A stretch of 64,000 bases of DNA from Massospora cicadina (lineage: Eukaryota > Entomophthoromycota > Entomophthoromycetes > Entomophthorales > Entomophthoraceae). Shown here one piece after another: positions 1-12,165 of the stretch. Both the position numbers and the translations under genes were made by a program. The stretch spans positions 1-64,000 of the forward strand of contig JAKSZP010009614.1 of the NCBI GenBank assembly GCA_022478985.1, written 5' to 3'. Below the pieces are notes generated by a model. The model was not told where the DNA came from. It saw only the letters and a program-made list of their open reading frames with translations, and did not search any database. The stretch's first letter is position 1. Each line of letters starts with the position of its first letter.

Positions 1-399
1 AGGCAATAATTGGAAGACTCTCAGAGAGATAAGTAAAGATAAAAGTGGGGATTTAGAGATGAAGGAACCACAATCAAGGATAGCTGCCAAATGTGTGTTG
101 GGCTGAGAGAGACTGTCACTGGGGTATCTTAACAAAGATCGGGTGGACAAGAATATAGGGAATGAATCCCTATGAGTATGACTTACAGAGTATTTAATCA
201 GAAGTACTGGCTGAAGAGTTGGGCTGACTAATAGTTTAATCTCAACTACATATAATAGTCTCCATACAATTATTGATTAATACATTCTATACAACGTGAT
301 TAATTGCATGAGGAAATCAAACCTGTGCAGTAAAAAGGTTACTGGGTTGATGGCTGATAATCAACCACTAAAGTAAAATTTTACAAGTTCCATTCTACC

Positions 400-1310
400 A
401 CTTTCTTCTACACATGAATAAAGTAATCATAGAAGAGCCGGGTGTCAGCCATATAGTAGCTGGAAGGGGCTCTTCCCCATGATGGAAAAATAACTAATGT
501 TATAGGCAAACAAGGCAGTGGAAAGTAGGGAGCTCCAATAGTAAGGTCAACCCATTACTAATTTTTGTAGTATATTCACAAAAGTCCTATTCACCCAATT
601 AACCATACCATTGGACTCAGGGTGGTATGGAGTCATCAGAACCCGCAGATGCCCATAATCTCGTTCAGTTTGGGGAGGATATGCAAAGTGAATTTGGTTC
701 CATTATCAGTGAGAATGAACTGAGAGCAGCCATGTCTCTGAATAATTCATTTCATTATGAACTTAGCCACTGTGATCGCCCCCAAATCCCATATCACCCT
801 CACTTTGACCCACCAGGTCAAGTGGTCAATAGCCACCAGAATGTACTTACACCGGTTGGCTCCTGTTGGCAAGGGACCAACGACATCAAGGGAAACTATG
901 TGCCAAGCAAAATGTGGTTTCATTACCCAGTATGAAGTCTTATGGCGGAATGGCTTCTCTAATTGGCACTGATGGCAACAGGGAATGGTTTTGAGCACAT
1001 TGAAGCTCATTCTTTCCCAATAGTACCAAGTGCGCAACAACTTCATTGTCTTGCGCACCCCATCATGTCCAACTGCCTTTTGGGCGCTCATAATATTTCC
1101 TGGTCATGCTGAGGGTCACAGAAAATTCTCTATAGAATCGCTGATCCACTTGTACAGTTCTCCATTCCATTGGACGGTATTTGTTCGCATCTCATTCAAC
1201 GCTTTGATTACTTGGGGTGGTTCATAATCATATTTTCTTCTGAGAATCTTGTCATACATCACATCGCTGAGGTCTGCCATCACTGCATCAGTTGGCAATC
1301 GAGATAAACA
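400..1310 (-). pseudogene. G1 integrase remnant
   Basis: Retroviral-type integrase that would join element cDNA to host DNA in the nucleus. The zinc-binding H2C2 part is visible near 940-1090 (VGHDG, then CCHQCQ). It is followed by the core start (SLDVVGPLP, AIDHL) near 790-870. Downstream, at about 430-620, residual codons match the core end seen better in G2. The frame is broken several times. The same wording recurs in G2 (8610-9073) and G4 (20540-20890). The window's first 400 bases should hold the C-terminus, but I cannot read a convincing protein there. Confidence 0.8.
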
Positions 1311-1329
1311 GTCAGCGTTCTGATGCCTT

Positions 1330-1780
1330 ACACCTGGGTGGTAAAGGGTCTTAAAGTCATAATCCTGAAGCTTAAGAGCCCATCAAGCCAAAAGGCCTTC
1401 AGGTTCTTTGAGGTTTTGCAACCAGCGTAATGATGCGTGATCTGTTACAACTTTAAGCTTTACCCCATGCAAGTAGACCTTAAATTGCTTATACATGTAG
1501 ATCCGCTAAGCACTCTCACTTCATCACAGTATAATTACTCTCATGGCAGTTCATACTTTGACTGCAGTATGCTACAGGATGCTCCTCTCCCTTGTCATCT
1601 TTCTGAGAAAGTACCACCCCAACAGCGGAAAGGGATGCATTCGTCTGAATGATAAATTTCTTATCATAGTTTGGATAATGTAACACCGGTGCACTGATCA
1701 GTGCCGTACAAAGCGTATCAAATGCGTATTGATGGCGTTCTGTCCATTCAAACACAGTATCCTTTTTTAACAACTCAAAT
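1330..1780 (-). pseudogene. G1 RNase H remnant
   Basis: Ty3/gypsy RNase H, which removes RNA from the RNA/cDNA hybrid. An open stretch at 1516-1773 reads FDTLCTALISAPVLHYPNYD and then a TNASLSAVGVVLSQ segment, the usual place of the first catalytic Asp (TDAS in intact relatives, here TNAS). HPVAYCSQSMN follows. The later part near 1400-1450 encodes the DHASLRWLQN-like block. It directly follows the RT remnant on the minus strand. Confidence 0.8.
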
Positions 1781-1799
1781 AGTGGACACTAATACAGTT

Positions 1800-2470
1800 A
1801 AAGTTATGGATGAAGTGCCACTAGTAACTGACCACACCCAAAAATACCTGTATGTCGCATTTACTATTAGGTGTTGTCATTTTAGTGATGTCCTCCACCT
1901 TAGCAAGCTGTGGTTTTAGCTCCTTAGAGTCTACCACAAATCCCAGGTATTCCAACTGATCTATGAATAAGTTACATTTTTGAGGCTTAATATTAATGTT
2001 TGCCTCAGCCAGTCAGCGTAATACTGCTTCTATATGATTGAGGTGCTCCAAAAATGTTCGAGAGAAAACACTAATATCCTTGAGGTATATGGGGACTCTT
2101 GACAGCTTTAGGTCACCAAGAATAGTGACCATGGCTCGCTGAAACGTAGCTGGGGCATTACACAGCCCTTGAGCATCTGAGTCAGTTGAAAAAGGCCTTT
2201 GGATGTGATTACAGCGCATTTCTTTTGTTCCACTGCGGGTAGCTTGATTTTCCAGTAACTTGATATCAAGTCCATCACTGAAAAATAACAGGCTCCCCCT
2301 AACTAATCCAAAGCATTGTCAATCCTTAGCAAGGGATATGGGTCCTATTTTGTAATAGTATTGAGCTTCCTGTAGTCTATTACTATTTGGTTGGTGCCGT
2401 CATTCCTTTTTACAATCAGAACAGGTGAAGCCCAAGGACTCTTGGATGGTTCAAACATCCCTTGCTCCAG
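1800..2470 (-). pseudogene. G1 reverse transcriptase remnant
   Basis: Gypsy reverse transcriptase that would copy element RNA to cDNA in the particle. The stretch 2013-2219 contains GLCNAPATFQRAM followed by YLKDISVFSRTFLEHL, matching the family's palm motifs. The catalytic YLDD box reads YLKD, so one active-site Asp is lost. Codons around 2290-2460 match the palm start (D-rich strand and the SPW/KKDGT-type block) but are shifted between frames. It is non-functional. Confidence 0.82.
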
Positions 2471-2479
2471 CAACTTGTC

Positions 2480-3654
2480 TTTTTCCTAAGTGACAATGTC
2501 TTCTGCTGCACTCAATTGGTGGATCAGCTGAGACCTTATGGGGGGATGATCTCCTGTGTCCACTCAATGGACCACCCCCTGAGCACACCCTAAGTCATGA
2601 TTGTTGACAGCAAAAATCCCTCAGTACTTCTGAAATAAAGCTATGGCTTGGTCTTTTATCTTCTGATAGCCCTATTAATTTACTCTGCGATACCACCATC
2701 ATTACACCGGCTGGTGTCTCAACAGTTAAACTAAATTCATCCAACACCCAAAATCATGAGCCTGAAGGACCTCTTCTATTGAAGTCAGATGTAAATATGC
2801 TACTATTTGATGTCTGCGGATTTTCATTGGTTCATTCTGGAGTTTTGCTAACAAAATCTTAATCATTCCATGTCCCAGAAGTATAATCCCTGGAGCCACA
2901 TGAGGCTCAAACTGTGTTTGACAATATAGCCCAATAACTTCCCCATATAGCCCAACAGGCACTTTCACCTCTAACTCGGATTTTACTAAAACTTGATGTC
3001 CAGAAGGAATAGATATGGGCCCTGAAGCTCGGAGAGGTATCCCTTGATATTCATATATCTGCTGGGGAAGAGGCCAAGTCTTGTTTTTAGTTGATGATAG
3101 CTAACTGGCATCACCCCATCACTATATGCAAGATTAATATGGCTCATGTGCACAGGATCCTTTGGCACTTCACTAAAGGTGAAGTAAAATGGGATCCGCT
3201 GTCCCAAAATGGCGAGTGTTTCCTCCATCATATTACAAAATCCCCAAAATGTCTCAGGAAAGCGGTTTCAAGTTAGCAAGTCATACTTTTCATTTGGTAG
3301 CACAATTTCTGGAGCTATGATCACAATAGACCCAATGCGCAGAGGTAGCACACTGTAAGCTCCCTCAGAGATGGTGCTTTCTGCTCCAGCAGTTCCATAC
3401 ACCATTTGATGGTCCAAATCAGGTTTTAACGTCAACTTCGTCATCAACTTAGTGGAAACTATATTGACTGGAGCATCAGTATTTATTATAGCGTGAACTC
3501 TATTTTTCGCTACAAAAATATCACAGTACATACACTCATAATAAGAAGAATATTGACTGTTTAATACATGGATATTTACAGGATCTCTTTTTTCAAGAAA
3601 ACTCATTATCCCCTCACAAACTTTGGGATATTCTTTGACAATGGCGTCTACCAA
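2480..3654 (-). pseudogene. G1 aspartic protease and protease-RT linker remnant
   Basis: An open frame at 3268-3654 (128 codons) holds a retropepsin-like segment: residues 56-68 read IINTDAPVNIVST, where active relatives have I-D-T-G-A. Both differences, Asp to Asn and Gly to Asp, are explained by G-to-A transitions. LPNEKYDLL near the end matches the second flap strand. Frames at 2986-3231 and 2726-2968 (VAPGIILLGHG, IVAYLHL) look like the beta-rich linker between protease and RT in gypsy polyproteins. Inactive. Confidence 0.7.
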
Positions 3655-3659
3655 AAGGC

Positions 3660-5440
3660 AATGTTTACTCCTTTCAGAGTTGGTGCATCCTCAGCAGAAA
3701 CCAGCTTTTCCAAGGAAACTTGATCGAGCATTTGACAGGCATACAGATTTGGCTGTTCTGGGGATCCTTCATCCACTGTGGCCTTGGCTTGAGCTCGTGT
3801 CACTACGTTCACTCCTCCAACTGGCTGCTGGTATAAAATTCCGTCATCATACTGAGGGACTTCCACGGGATATACTCTATTGATTCAGGGACATCTTGGG
3901 TTGGATTATAGAGGTAGAGAGTCCCGTCTCTACTCCGCTCCATCTTTTGCCTAGTATTGACCTTGGTGTACATAGTGCACCCAGTGGTTATGACATAATT
4001 TTGCCAAATGACCAGGGCGGCCGCATTTATAGCAGCTAACCTCATAAGAGCCACTTTCTTGATTTTTATAAGAGGGTCCAGGTCAGAAAGTTTGGGGTCA
4101 TTTGTCATAACCAGGACCAGGTCAGTAATATGATTGCTGACGTTTGGCGTAGCTAGGTCCTGGTCAGTAGCTAGGTTGCTGACAGTTTTCGTAACCAGCC
4201 CCTGGATGATGATCAAACTGTTGAGTATAATTTGGCCAAGAACGAGGCGCAGAATTATAGTAAGGTTGAGGGTTGCTAGGCGGAACGTATGAGTCAGATG
4301 AGAGTATTCTCCTGAATAAGAGGGCACAGTTGAGGTGGTAGTCTTCCATTCCATATTTTGGTGGTGGAAAGTTAGGGGATATGCGACGTAAAAACTGTAA
4401 AATTTTGAGAAGGAGAACGTCATCATCCGAAAGTGGTGAAATGACATTGTGAAGCTCTCAGTATGGCTTCACTGCAGAGGTCATGGTGATGTACACGTTA
4501 GCTTCCACTAAGTATCCTGCCCCAATCAGCATGTGAGCTTCCATAGTTAATTGGTCAGCGAACTCCAGGATAGTCTCATTTCAGCGGAATCCAATTGTTA
4601 AGAACTCCGCTTTCCACTGTCAAATCTTTGAGGTGCCCCTGAACAGGCGAAGCACTGTATCTTTTACATCCCTATAGGTAACAGAGCTACTTAGGAGGTA
4701 ACAGGTGACTTGATTGGCACTCCCAACATCCAAGGCAGATATCAATAGTTTATCCTTCCGTCTATCAGATGCACCTTCCACTGCATTCAAACCATTTGAA
4801 GAAACTGTGGATATTCCCATTACGATCAAATGGAGGTAGTTTCTTGAAATTAACCTACTCATCCCATTCACGGATTTTTGGGCCATACTGAGGAATGAAT
4901 CAGGATCCAAAAGCAGTATCATGATGAGAAGATGGACCAGTGGAAGTTGGGATGTCCGCCGCTTCAGAGGTAGCATGGCTTCTACTGTGGGCAGCACCAC
5001 CATTACTTGAGGGAATCGGTTCCCTGACTCATATTCATATCCAGTACTACCATCCTGGGTGTAGTAGCTCCAACCAGCTTCATATTCTTCCTTATATGAT
5101 GCCCCCCTTGTTGTTTATCCTCGTCCCAGTGAGAAGACTGAGAGGCACTGGTCAATTTCCACTCTGCGCACTGCAGCCATTTGTAGTATCATCCAACCAG
5201 TTGGTGAGTTCCTTGTTTTGTTGTCTAAAAATTTGCATTTGGCTAAATGTGCTATCAAGCTGCTGCATGACAGCATTTCGTTCTTGAAGAAGTCATCCTG
5301 TTTTTGAGCACTGCGTCTAAGGTGACTTTGAGTTCCTCATATCTGGCTGGTACGGTGTTTTGTGAATATTTCCCAGCAACACAGGCTGTGTAAGATATGG
5401 CTGGCGATGGGAGATTCGTAGTACTTGGTGGTTGATTAAT
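3660..5440 (-). pseudogene. G1 gag remnant with CCHC zinc knuckle
   Basis: Nucleocapsid/capsid region of the gypsy gag protein. A clear zinc knuckle CYKCGRPGHLAKLC (C-x2-C-x4-H-x4-C) is encoded at 3993-4034 on the minus strand, with all four ligands kept. Upstream is a repetitive low-complexity stretch (4060-4260) rich in Gln, Asn, Pro and Tyr codons. The capsid region lies near 4450-5000 and an N-terminal part reaches toward the primer-binding site. Frameshifts break it; the 212-codon frame at 3809-4447 is partly an out-of-frame reading of this region. Confidence 0.65.
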
Positions 5441-5446
5441 GAGCCC

Positions 5447-5462
5447 CCTGTAGTGAGCACCA
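5447..5462 (-). other. G1 primer-binding site
   Basis: On the minus strand, one base after the LTR end, the sequence reads TGGTGCTCACTACAGG. It starts with TGG, as expected for pairing to a tRNA 3' CCA end. The same motif follows the 5' LTRs of G3, G4, G5 and the outer element. I cannot name the tRNA. Confidence 0.7.
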
Positions 5463-5463
5463 C

Positions 5464-6011
5464 TGTTATAAAATTGGAGGTATAGTTAGGATCCGCCATA
5501 TTGTTCACACGGGTCAAACCCACTGAACAACAGACAAATGATGTGGGGATCGTCAGTCCCTTGGACACACTTAAAAATATACTAAAAATAGGAGCAATTG
5601 CCCCAACAACTCTATTTACTTTTAATAAATACAGTGACCTCTCTCTGTTTTGCTTTTTCTCCACTATTAACAACCTCCTTTCTCTCAATCGCCCATCTCA
5701 CTTATATACAGCAGCTTTGGATGATACCTGCTCTAATAGCTTGGACTTTTCTATTAAGCCAATTCTCCTTGATTTTGACTTTTTATTTTTTAGCTCTATT
5801 ACCCTAATTATAGGCGATTTAATTCATATTTGTCAAATGTCAACATTTCCTTATAGCCTTATTACTTTATTTAGAGGTGATCCAATAATAACCCATTATA
5901 TCCCAATATTACCTCAACTTGAGGCACTCAAATAATTGTAACTAATATCATGTTCTGCGGATTCTTTATAATCCGCCCTAGCTGTTCTAAGATTATCAAC
6001 CAGTCATATCA
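5464..6011 (-). repeat. G1 5' LTR
   Basis: A 548-bp LTR. On the minus strand it begins TGATATGAC and ends TTATAACA, followed by the primer-binding site. It aligns along its whole length with the LTR at 7411-7969, with many substitutions. The left edge is fixed by the primer-binding site and the right edge by the shared TGATATGAC terminus. Confidence 0.8.
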
Positions 6012-7410
6012 GAATAGCAACATACTTAATTCTAGATCTTGATTTTGGGCTTTAAATAGTTTCATGTGCCACATCTGCACAAATGATTAATGTTTTCTTC
6101 ACCTTCCCCTACCTAAGACTGGTCAAGCAATGGCAACTCTTCTCCTTGAGGTTTGAGACTTCTTTCTCAGAAGCTGTCACGTTCTTTTTCAATAATTTTT
6201 TTGCCAATATGAGTTATTATCTATGATCAAACTCTACTTGGAATTTTGTAATTGATAATTGAGTTCTGAGTTCCAATTACTCAATTAAGAGCAGCGTTTT
6301 TGGCTTTTTATACCTGAAAAAACAGACCAAATGATTTTTGCTAATCATCTCTAATCTGAGCATCTACTTTATCCTTATTTAGTCCTAGTGGCAAAGCAAT
6401 AAGATTTTTATTGTTTTTATGTAAAAAATCTAACCTGGTATAAACATACACATTCTCTAGAACATGCTCCAATCTTAATTTAAGGTAATTTTTTTAGGCC
6501 AAAGTGTCCTGTTCATTCAGAATTTCTGACTGAGATTACAAGTAATCCAAATGGGCAATCCAGCACTGACAGCAATGGTTGCCTCTTGTACCCATTTGTG
6601 AGTTAATTTGTTTTGATAATGACTTCTATGCCCATTATTGAGACTCTTAGATTAAGTTGTTGCTTTATAATGCTCAACTATTGATGTTAATCATTGGCAT
6701 GATTGGTATTGACCACAATTTTCTTTCAAACTTTGGCAAACTAAAATAAATTTTTCTTTAGACTAGAATGGGAAGATTGTTCTTCCTCCTGAACATAGTA
6801 GATTTCCGTGAGTTACATTTTTCTAGCTAAAATACACTGTGTATGTTTTTTGAAGGTTAGCAAAAATAACAAGGAATTTGTTTAATTGCACTACTGTCTA
6901 TAAACATCTGGCATAATTCACCATAGTCACTTCACAGTACTTCAAGTATATTCCATCTTGAGTGCCTGACCTTTTAAATAGTAAAATAGTTTGAAAAAAA
7001 GTCAATTTTAAGTGAATTAATCCTAAATCTATGAGATAAAGTGCTCATTGTTTACACTATACTTTTAATTGAAAGTTCATTTGGGATGCTGAAGCTAAGT
7101 TACCTCCACTCACCGTAATTATATTCAAGTAGTAAGATGTATCCTCTTTATTGTCCTGGCGGGTGGTTTTAATGTACTAAGTAATTTCTTTATCACTTGT
7201 CTCCATTTTATCACCACTATATCTTTTTGTAAAATCTGCCTAGATCTGGTCTAAATTATCATAACAGGTATTGTATATCTGTTTTGAGTGACCACCAGTT
7301 TGTAAAGCTTCATGTTGATGATTCAAAAAGAAAATCTTAACAGATAAGATTGATGATAATAACTCTCTTAAAAATAACTCCTTTTTAAATATAGAAGATA
7401 GTTCATCCAA
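6012..7410. other. AT-rich spacer with nothing recognised
   Basis: A 1.4-kb AT-rich stretch between the G1 and G2 LTRs. I see no convincing frame, tRNA-like box or repeat boundary. It may be old host sequence or an element too decayed to read. Confidence 0.5.
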
Positions 7411-7969
7411 TGTTATAATCTTGGCGATATACTTGCTATACGCCAGAAGAGTTTGTGCAGGGTCAAGCCCACTGAGCAATTGGATGGTCAATAAGGGATT
7501 TCTAGTCCTTGTAACACATTTAATAAATATATTAAAATATGAAGCAATTGCCTCAACGACATCTCTCTATTAAACTTAATATTTTAGCAGCAGCTACTCT
7601 CTGCTCCGCTCTCTCATCTCTACTAACAATACTCTTCTCTTCAATCATCTCAGCTTACCCATATATCAGTGACTTCGATTGATACCAATCCTTTGGATTA
7701 GATTATTCAGTTCCACCAAATCTCATTGGCTCTGGCATAGTATACCATTATTAAATTCCCTAAAGCCTTAGTTTGAGGCTATCTACTAAATATTCATCAC
7801 ATGTCAAAATCATCTTATCACTTTATTTGGAGACAATCCAATGCTTATTCTTTCTGACCCAATATCACCTCATCCCAAGGCGCTTAAATATTTGTACACT
7901 ATAAATCATAGCCGTTGGATTCTAGCCAATCCGCTGTGGCTATTTAGTGCTTATTTTACAGTCATATCA
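7411..7969 (-). repeat. G2 3' LTR
   Basis: A 559-bp copy of the G1 LTR with the same termini (minus strand TGATATGAC to TTATAACA). Because integrase sequence of the same family lies just to its right on the minus strand, this is the 3' LTR of a second element. A purine-rich tract, read on the minus strand from about 7990, precedes it (AAGGGGGGTAATG), fitting the plus-strand primer of reverse transcription. Confidence 0.78.
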
Positions 7970-9140
7970 GAATCTCGACATTACCCCCCTTGACTGGACA
8001 ATAAGTCTCAATTTTTAAATGCCCAGAGCAACTTCATGTGTACTTGGTTAATAATCCAACCGCTTGCGGGGTCCTTGATAGTATAGGCATTTACACCTGT
8101 TTTCTCAATAATTTCAAATGGACCAATCCAGATGCTGGCCAATTTGTGCTTATGACTAACCCATGATGGTCATGGAATAGAACCAGCTCTCCATCTTTGA
8201 ACTGAGATAGCCCACTATACCATTCCCAATTGGTGGCCTGATTCCTTATCTTCTTGGCTAAGCTGAAAGAGTACGCTTTGGTTTGCAGCTTGATCAGCGT
8301 ATTTGTTAGGTTGGTCAACTAGCGTTGAGGATCCATTCCACCAATATCTTCCACGCAGGCATAGATCAGTGCCAGAAGAGCTTGGTGTCGTCCATATAGT
8401 AACTGAAAAAGGCTCTTCCCTGTGGCAAAATGATAGCTTATATTGTAAGCCAGAGATGGCGGTGTTTAGAAGGGAACTCCAATCAGGAGTACAATATTCT
8501 ATCAATTTTTAGAGTATGTTCACCAAAGTCACATTAAGTTGCTTGACCATCCTATTAGACTCAGGGTGATATGTGGTTGTCAAAACCCCGCAGATGGCCA
8601 TCAGCTTGTTTAGCTTAGGAAGGATGTTGGAGGTGAAATTAGTTTCATTATCAGTAAGGATAAACTGGGGGCAGCCATGTCCCTGAATAAAAAAATTCCA
8701 TTATGGACTTGGACACTGTGACTGCTCCCAAATCCGTATTGCCCGTGCTTCAACCCACCTGGTAAGTGGTTGATTGCCACCAGAATGTATTTGGAACGGT
8801 TAGCTCCCATTGGCAGAGGACCAATGACATCAAGGTAAACCATATGTCAAGCAAAATTTGGTTCTACTAACTGGTACAAAGTCTTATGGAAGAACTGTTT
8901 TCCACTTGGCACTGGTGACAGCAGGAGATTATTTTAAGCACATTGAAGTTCATGCTTTCCCAGTGATACTGAGGCTGCAACAATTCCAACGCCTTGCACA
9001 CTCCACCATGTCCAACTTCTTTATGTGCGCTCATAATGATGCTAGGCCGTGCAGAGGGTCTTGGGAAATTCACTGTATAGTCTTTAATCTATTTGTACAC
9101 CTCTCTGTTCTACTAAAAGGTTGTCAAAATTTCAGATGAC
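7970..9140 (-). pseudogene. G2 integrase, 3' end of a truncated Ty3/gypsy copy
   Basis: Minus-strand integrase of the G1 family. H2C2 ligands appear in HKEVGHGG and CCHQCQVE (about 8930-9040), the core start in YLDVIGPLPMGANRSKY (8790-8843), the core end in a DW-SLLNTAISGL segment (8420-8505), and a C-terminal FKDGELVLFHDHHG block (8150-8240). The reading jumps frames. Upstream domains are missing: at about 9140 the sequence changes to the plus-strand G3 region, so G2 is truncated or was cut by later insertion. Confidence 0.8.
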
Positions 9141-9169
9141 CACATAATCCAACCTTTTAACTGATTAAA

Positions 9170-10032
9170 TGATTTGACAATTAAGCTAGAATTGTATAGG
9201 ATTGGCAACAAAGGATGATTGATAGTATTATCGTCAGGCATTATCCCTGATTATATTTGAGGCCGCTTTATGATGAGATTATCGTTGGGCATCATCCCCA
9301 ATAAAATCAAGCAATAATTCTATTTGGGAACAATACCTGATAGTCGAATTGTAGGGAATTGTTCATAGCAGAATGAATTGGAGTCGTTGGAAACTACCAA
9401 CATGTTCAAACGCTGGAGGAAAAAAGTAGAATCATTATTGGCCAAAACAATTGGTTTTGAGTTCCTAATACCAATTGTTTGGTCACCAAACACCTGAGGA
9501 TTATACTGTCTAAGAAACTTAAAGCAACAGTACCCAACGAGATTCATTTGCCTAACACTTGAGGGTCAAACAAGTATAGGAGCACAGATAATTCCCAGCG
9601 GACAGCTGAAAAGTTGTGTGCCAATTTTAATTATAAAAACCCAAAATTATTCCCTAATAAAAGCAGATTAAAACTTGGTAATAACTTAGTTGCTTTACAG
9701 TAGTTGTTTAGCATTACTTTTAAGAGAAGAGTGCAAGGATCAGATATCCTTAAGTTTGTATTATAAAAATCTCCACTTGGCTCTGTGAGAAGGGAATAGG
9801 GAAAGTGTTTCCTACCAGTACAAGAACATCTTTAAGACGAAGAAGCACCTGTATAGTGTTGGAAAATACACTCAATGTGGTTTTTGGTAAATTAACAATA
9901 ATAATAATCTTCATACTATTATTGCCCCAGTCCATCAATTTTAATCTAATAAATAACGCAAGGATCCACAAATCTGTGCAGTTGAAATTTTAGGCCAGAA
10001 GCGAGCAACCAACCAAGCCCAAGATTATAACA
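9170..10032 (+). repeat. putative G3a 5' LTR
   Basis: The right edge is supported: the sequence ends ATAACA and one base later comes a TGGTGCTCACTACATGG primer-binding site. The left edge is a guess at TGATTTGAC, one base from the family terminus TGATATGAC. At about 860 bp it would be longer than the 550-bp G1/G2 LTRs, so it may contain an insertion. No partner LTR was found. Confidence 0.4.
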
Positions 10033-10033
10033 T

Positions 10034-10050
10034 TGGTGCTCACTACATGG
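10034..10050 (+). other. G3a primer-binding site
   Basis: TGGTGCTCACTACATGG, starting one base after the LTR end. It matches the sites of G1 and G4 over 14 bases. Confidence 0.65.
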
Positions 10051-10085
10051 GTCAGTTGAGTTGTCAAAAGCCAATTAAAACAACA

Positions 10086-11290
10086 ATGTCTTATAAGGAA
10101 GAGCTTTGGAAGCTTTGGGTGGAACTACAGGCCATCAATCAAAATCTTCTCAGCTCAGCATCTTAAGATGATGTTAGTACCTTAGAGGAGCGTATGATCT
10201 AGGCGGAAGAGATGCTCAAAAATTAGGAACGGTGAATAATGACCTGTTTGGAAAAGTTGCCTCTTTGAAGTGGAAAGAGGGCGAACTTGTCAAAGAGATT
10301 TTATTTTAAAAACCAAATGGGAATCAGATTGAGAACAAATCTGGTGATATCATGAGGAGATGGTGAAAATGACTAAGCGTATCAAGGAATTGGAAAAACA
10401 CAAATGTGAGTATGAACAATTTGAGGCGAATGTGGCCAAAGAAAAGACATGCAAAATGCCAATTGGGAAGATCTCCTCTCCCTGAAATATGCCCAAACCA
10501 TTTTCTAATGTCAGAAATGACTCCCAAAGCCACTCCTATGGCTTCTCAGATAGTTGGACCAGGATCTTCTATAAGCAGAGCAATTTAGGAATTTTGAAAC
10601 ACACCAAAATTGCCCACCTTTCACCAATAAAATGCCCTAGAATTTTTCTGCTTATTTGAGATAACCATGTTTGGCTATGCAGACTTTCAAAAGGTGGTGA
10701 CCATTATTGAACTGTCTTAGCACTGACTGCAATAATATGGTGCTACCTCACCTCAATGGGGACAACTGGTCATACGCAGAAGCAAAAGCAGCCATTATGT
10801 TGGAGTTTGGAAGCCCTACTTGGATGGCAAATTGTAAACAAGAGTTCATGGGCATACAATTCCGCAAATATGAGATCCTAGATAGTTTCACCGACCAGTT
10901 TTACCAAGAAGCCCAGACCTTGACAGGGGCAAAAGTGCTAAATGACTTTGATGCACAAATAGCCATGCAGGCGGCACTTCAGCCCTACCAAAGATTGCAT
11001 TGGATTATGGCAGCAGCATTAGTAACTGAAATAACGACCTCACAGATGGTGGACCATCTGAAGATGTTGGGAATAACTTTTGATGCACCCTATCAATTTT
11101 ATGACGAAATTACAATTGAGGATGATCAAACTATAGTGGAATTAGAAGATGAAATTCCATTGAGCAATGAAAAAGTCGTTATTCAGCAGAATCAAGTCAT
11201 AATGGGGAAAACCCCTGATGGATCCAAGTGGAAGGATAAATCAACTAGCTACTACTGGAAAAATGGAGCGATGGGACAATTTGCCACCTA
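10086..11290 (+). pseudogene. G3a gag remnant
   Basis: A start codon at 10086 opens MSYKEELWKLWVELQAINQN, a coiled-coil-like gag N-terminus 50 bases after the primer-binding site. Stops interrupt until an open 194-codon frame at 10707-11291. That frame holds a capsid-like segment (FRKYEILDSFTDQFYQEAQ, residues about 52-70). The C-terminal SYYWKNGAMGQFAT occupies the place of a CCHC knuckle with its cysteines lost. Role by family: virus-like particle assembly. The start and order fit; the protein is dead. Confidence 0.65.
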
Positions 11291-11629
11291 AAATTGGGAG
11301 AAGAAATCATGACGATTTGTGAATGTTGTGTTTCCTCAAGAGGAGGATGAAACTTCTCAAAGTTTGGGAAAAGGCCTTGCATTCTAGATGCGGAACTATC
11401 TAGCACTGCAAGAGAACCTGTTCCACCTGATATCTACATGGAATAAAGTTATAACCAAACCAGCTTGGGTTGCAACTGGGTCTGCCATGAGAAGTCCCAA
11501 GGCGTTAGATGAGATCAGAAATATAAGGCGATTAATACAGAGAATAGTGGATGAAATCAGTTAATCTTAAATTAGAAAAATAATCTGTGTGAGTAGTAAC
11601 TCATTTACAGATCTATTGGCAGAATTAAT

Positions 11630-11910
11630 CAACGTTTGAGTTGGCAAATAATGCCAAAAAATTTGATCAAATCAAATCCTTCCATATGCTGCCTCAAATC
11701 AATGATGCGCTTGATCTCCTGGGGGAGGCAAAATACTTTTTGGCTATGGGCCTGATTTTGGGCTAAAGGAAAATCAATTTTCCAAAAAAAGATCAGGAAA
11801 AATGTGCAATACTTTTTACACATGAACTATCCCAGCTGACCAGAACGCCCCAAGGTTTATGCAAGGCACCAGTGACCGAAAAAACACCATTCAAATTTTT
11901 ATGGGTGGAA
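11630..11910 (+). pseudogene. G3a reverse transcriptase fragment
   Basis: In one frame from 11701 the sequence reads NDALDLLGEAKYFLAMGLIL, a stop, then EKCAILFTHELSQLTRTPQG and LCKAP. These match consecutive palm motifs of gypsy RT (LGGAKYFS-LDL, then the T-x-GLYEF and GLCNAP blocks). The fragment ends before the YxDD box. It follows gag with no protease, so an internal deletion is likely. A second RT copy of the same region lies at 12960-13010, so two elements are present here. Confidence 0.65.
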
Positions 11911-12165
11911 AGACGCATTGCCACCAATATTGTATTCAGCAGTAGAACCATCTTTGGGGATGAATGCTGAACAATATCTATCCTGACTGTCCAATATCCT
12001 GATTGAATTACAATATTGGTCATTCAAAATGTCAATGAAAAATATAAAAAAGGAAAAACAAGTTAAACGCCTGTGGATGGGACTGTTAAAAAAATCAAGT
12101 TGGAAAATGATGCCTATATGATCAAGATTATTGAAGATGGTCGCATAGTCAATAGAGTCCAAGCA

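Larger units (their letters stand above)
1..6011 (-). mobile_element. G1: degraded Ty3/gypsy LTR retrotransposon, cut by the window start
   Basis: Read on the minus strand from right to left, the order is LTR, primer-binding site, gag with CCHC knuckle, protease, reverse transcriptase, RNase H, integrase. This is the Ty3/gypsy order (integrase last). The 3' end and 3' LTR lie beyond the left edge. Every domain carries stops or frameshifts, so the element is dead. LTR start (TGATATGAC) and integrase wording match G2 and G4, so all three belong to one family. Confidence 0.85.

Noticed and set aside
3809..4447. 212-codon minus-strand frame as an independent gene
   Set aside because: It overlaps the G1 gag knuckle region in another frame and is Thr/Leu/Ile-rich without recognisable domains; the CCHC frame is the real one.
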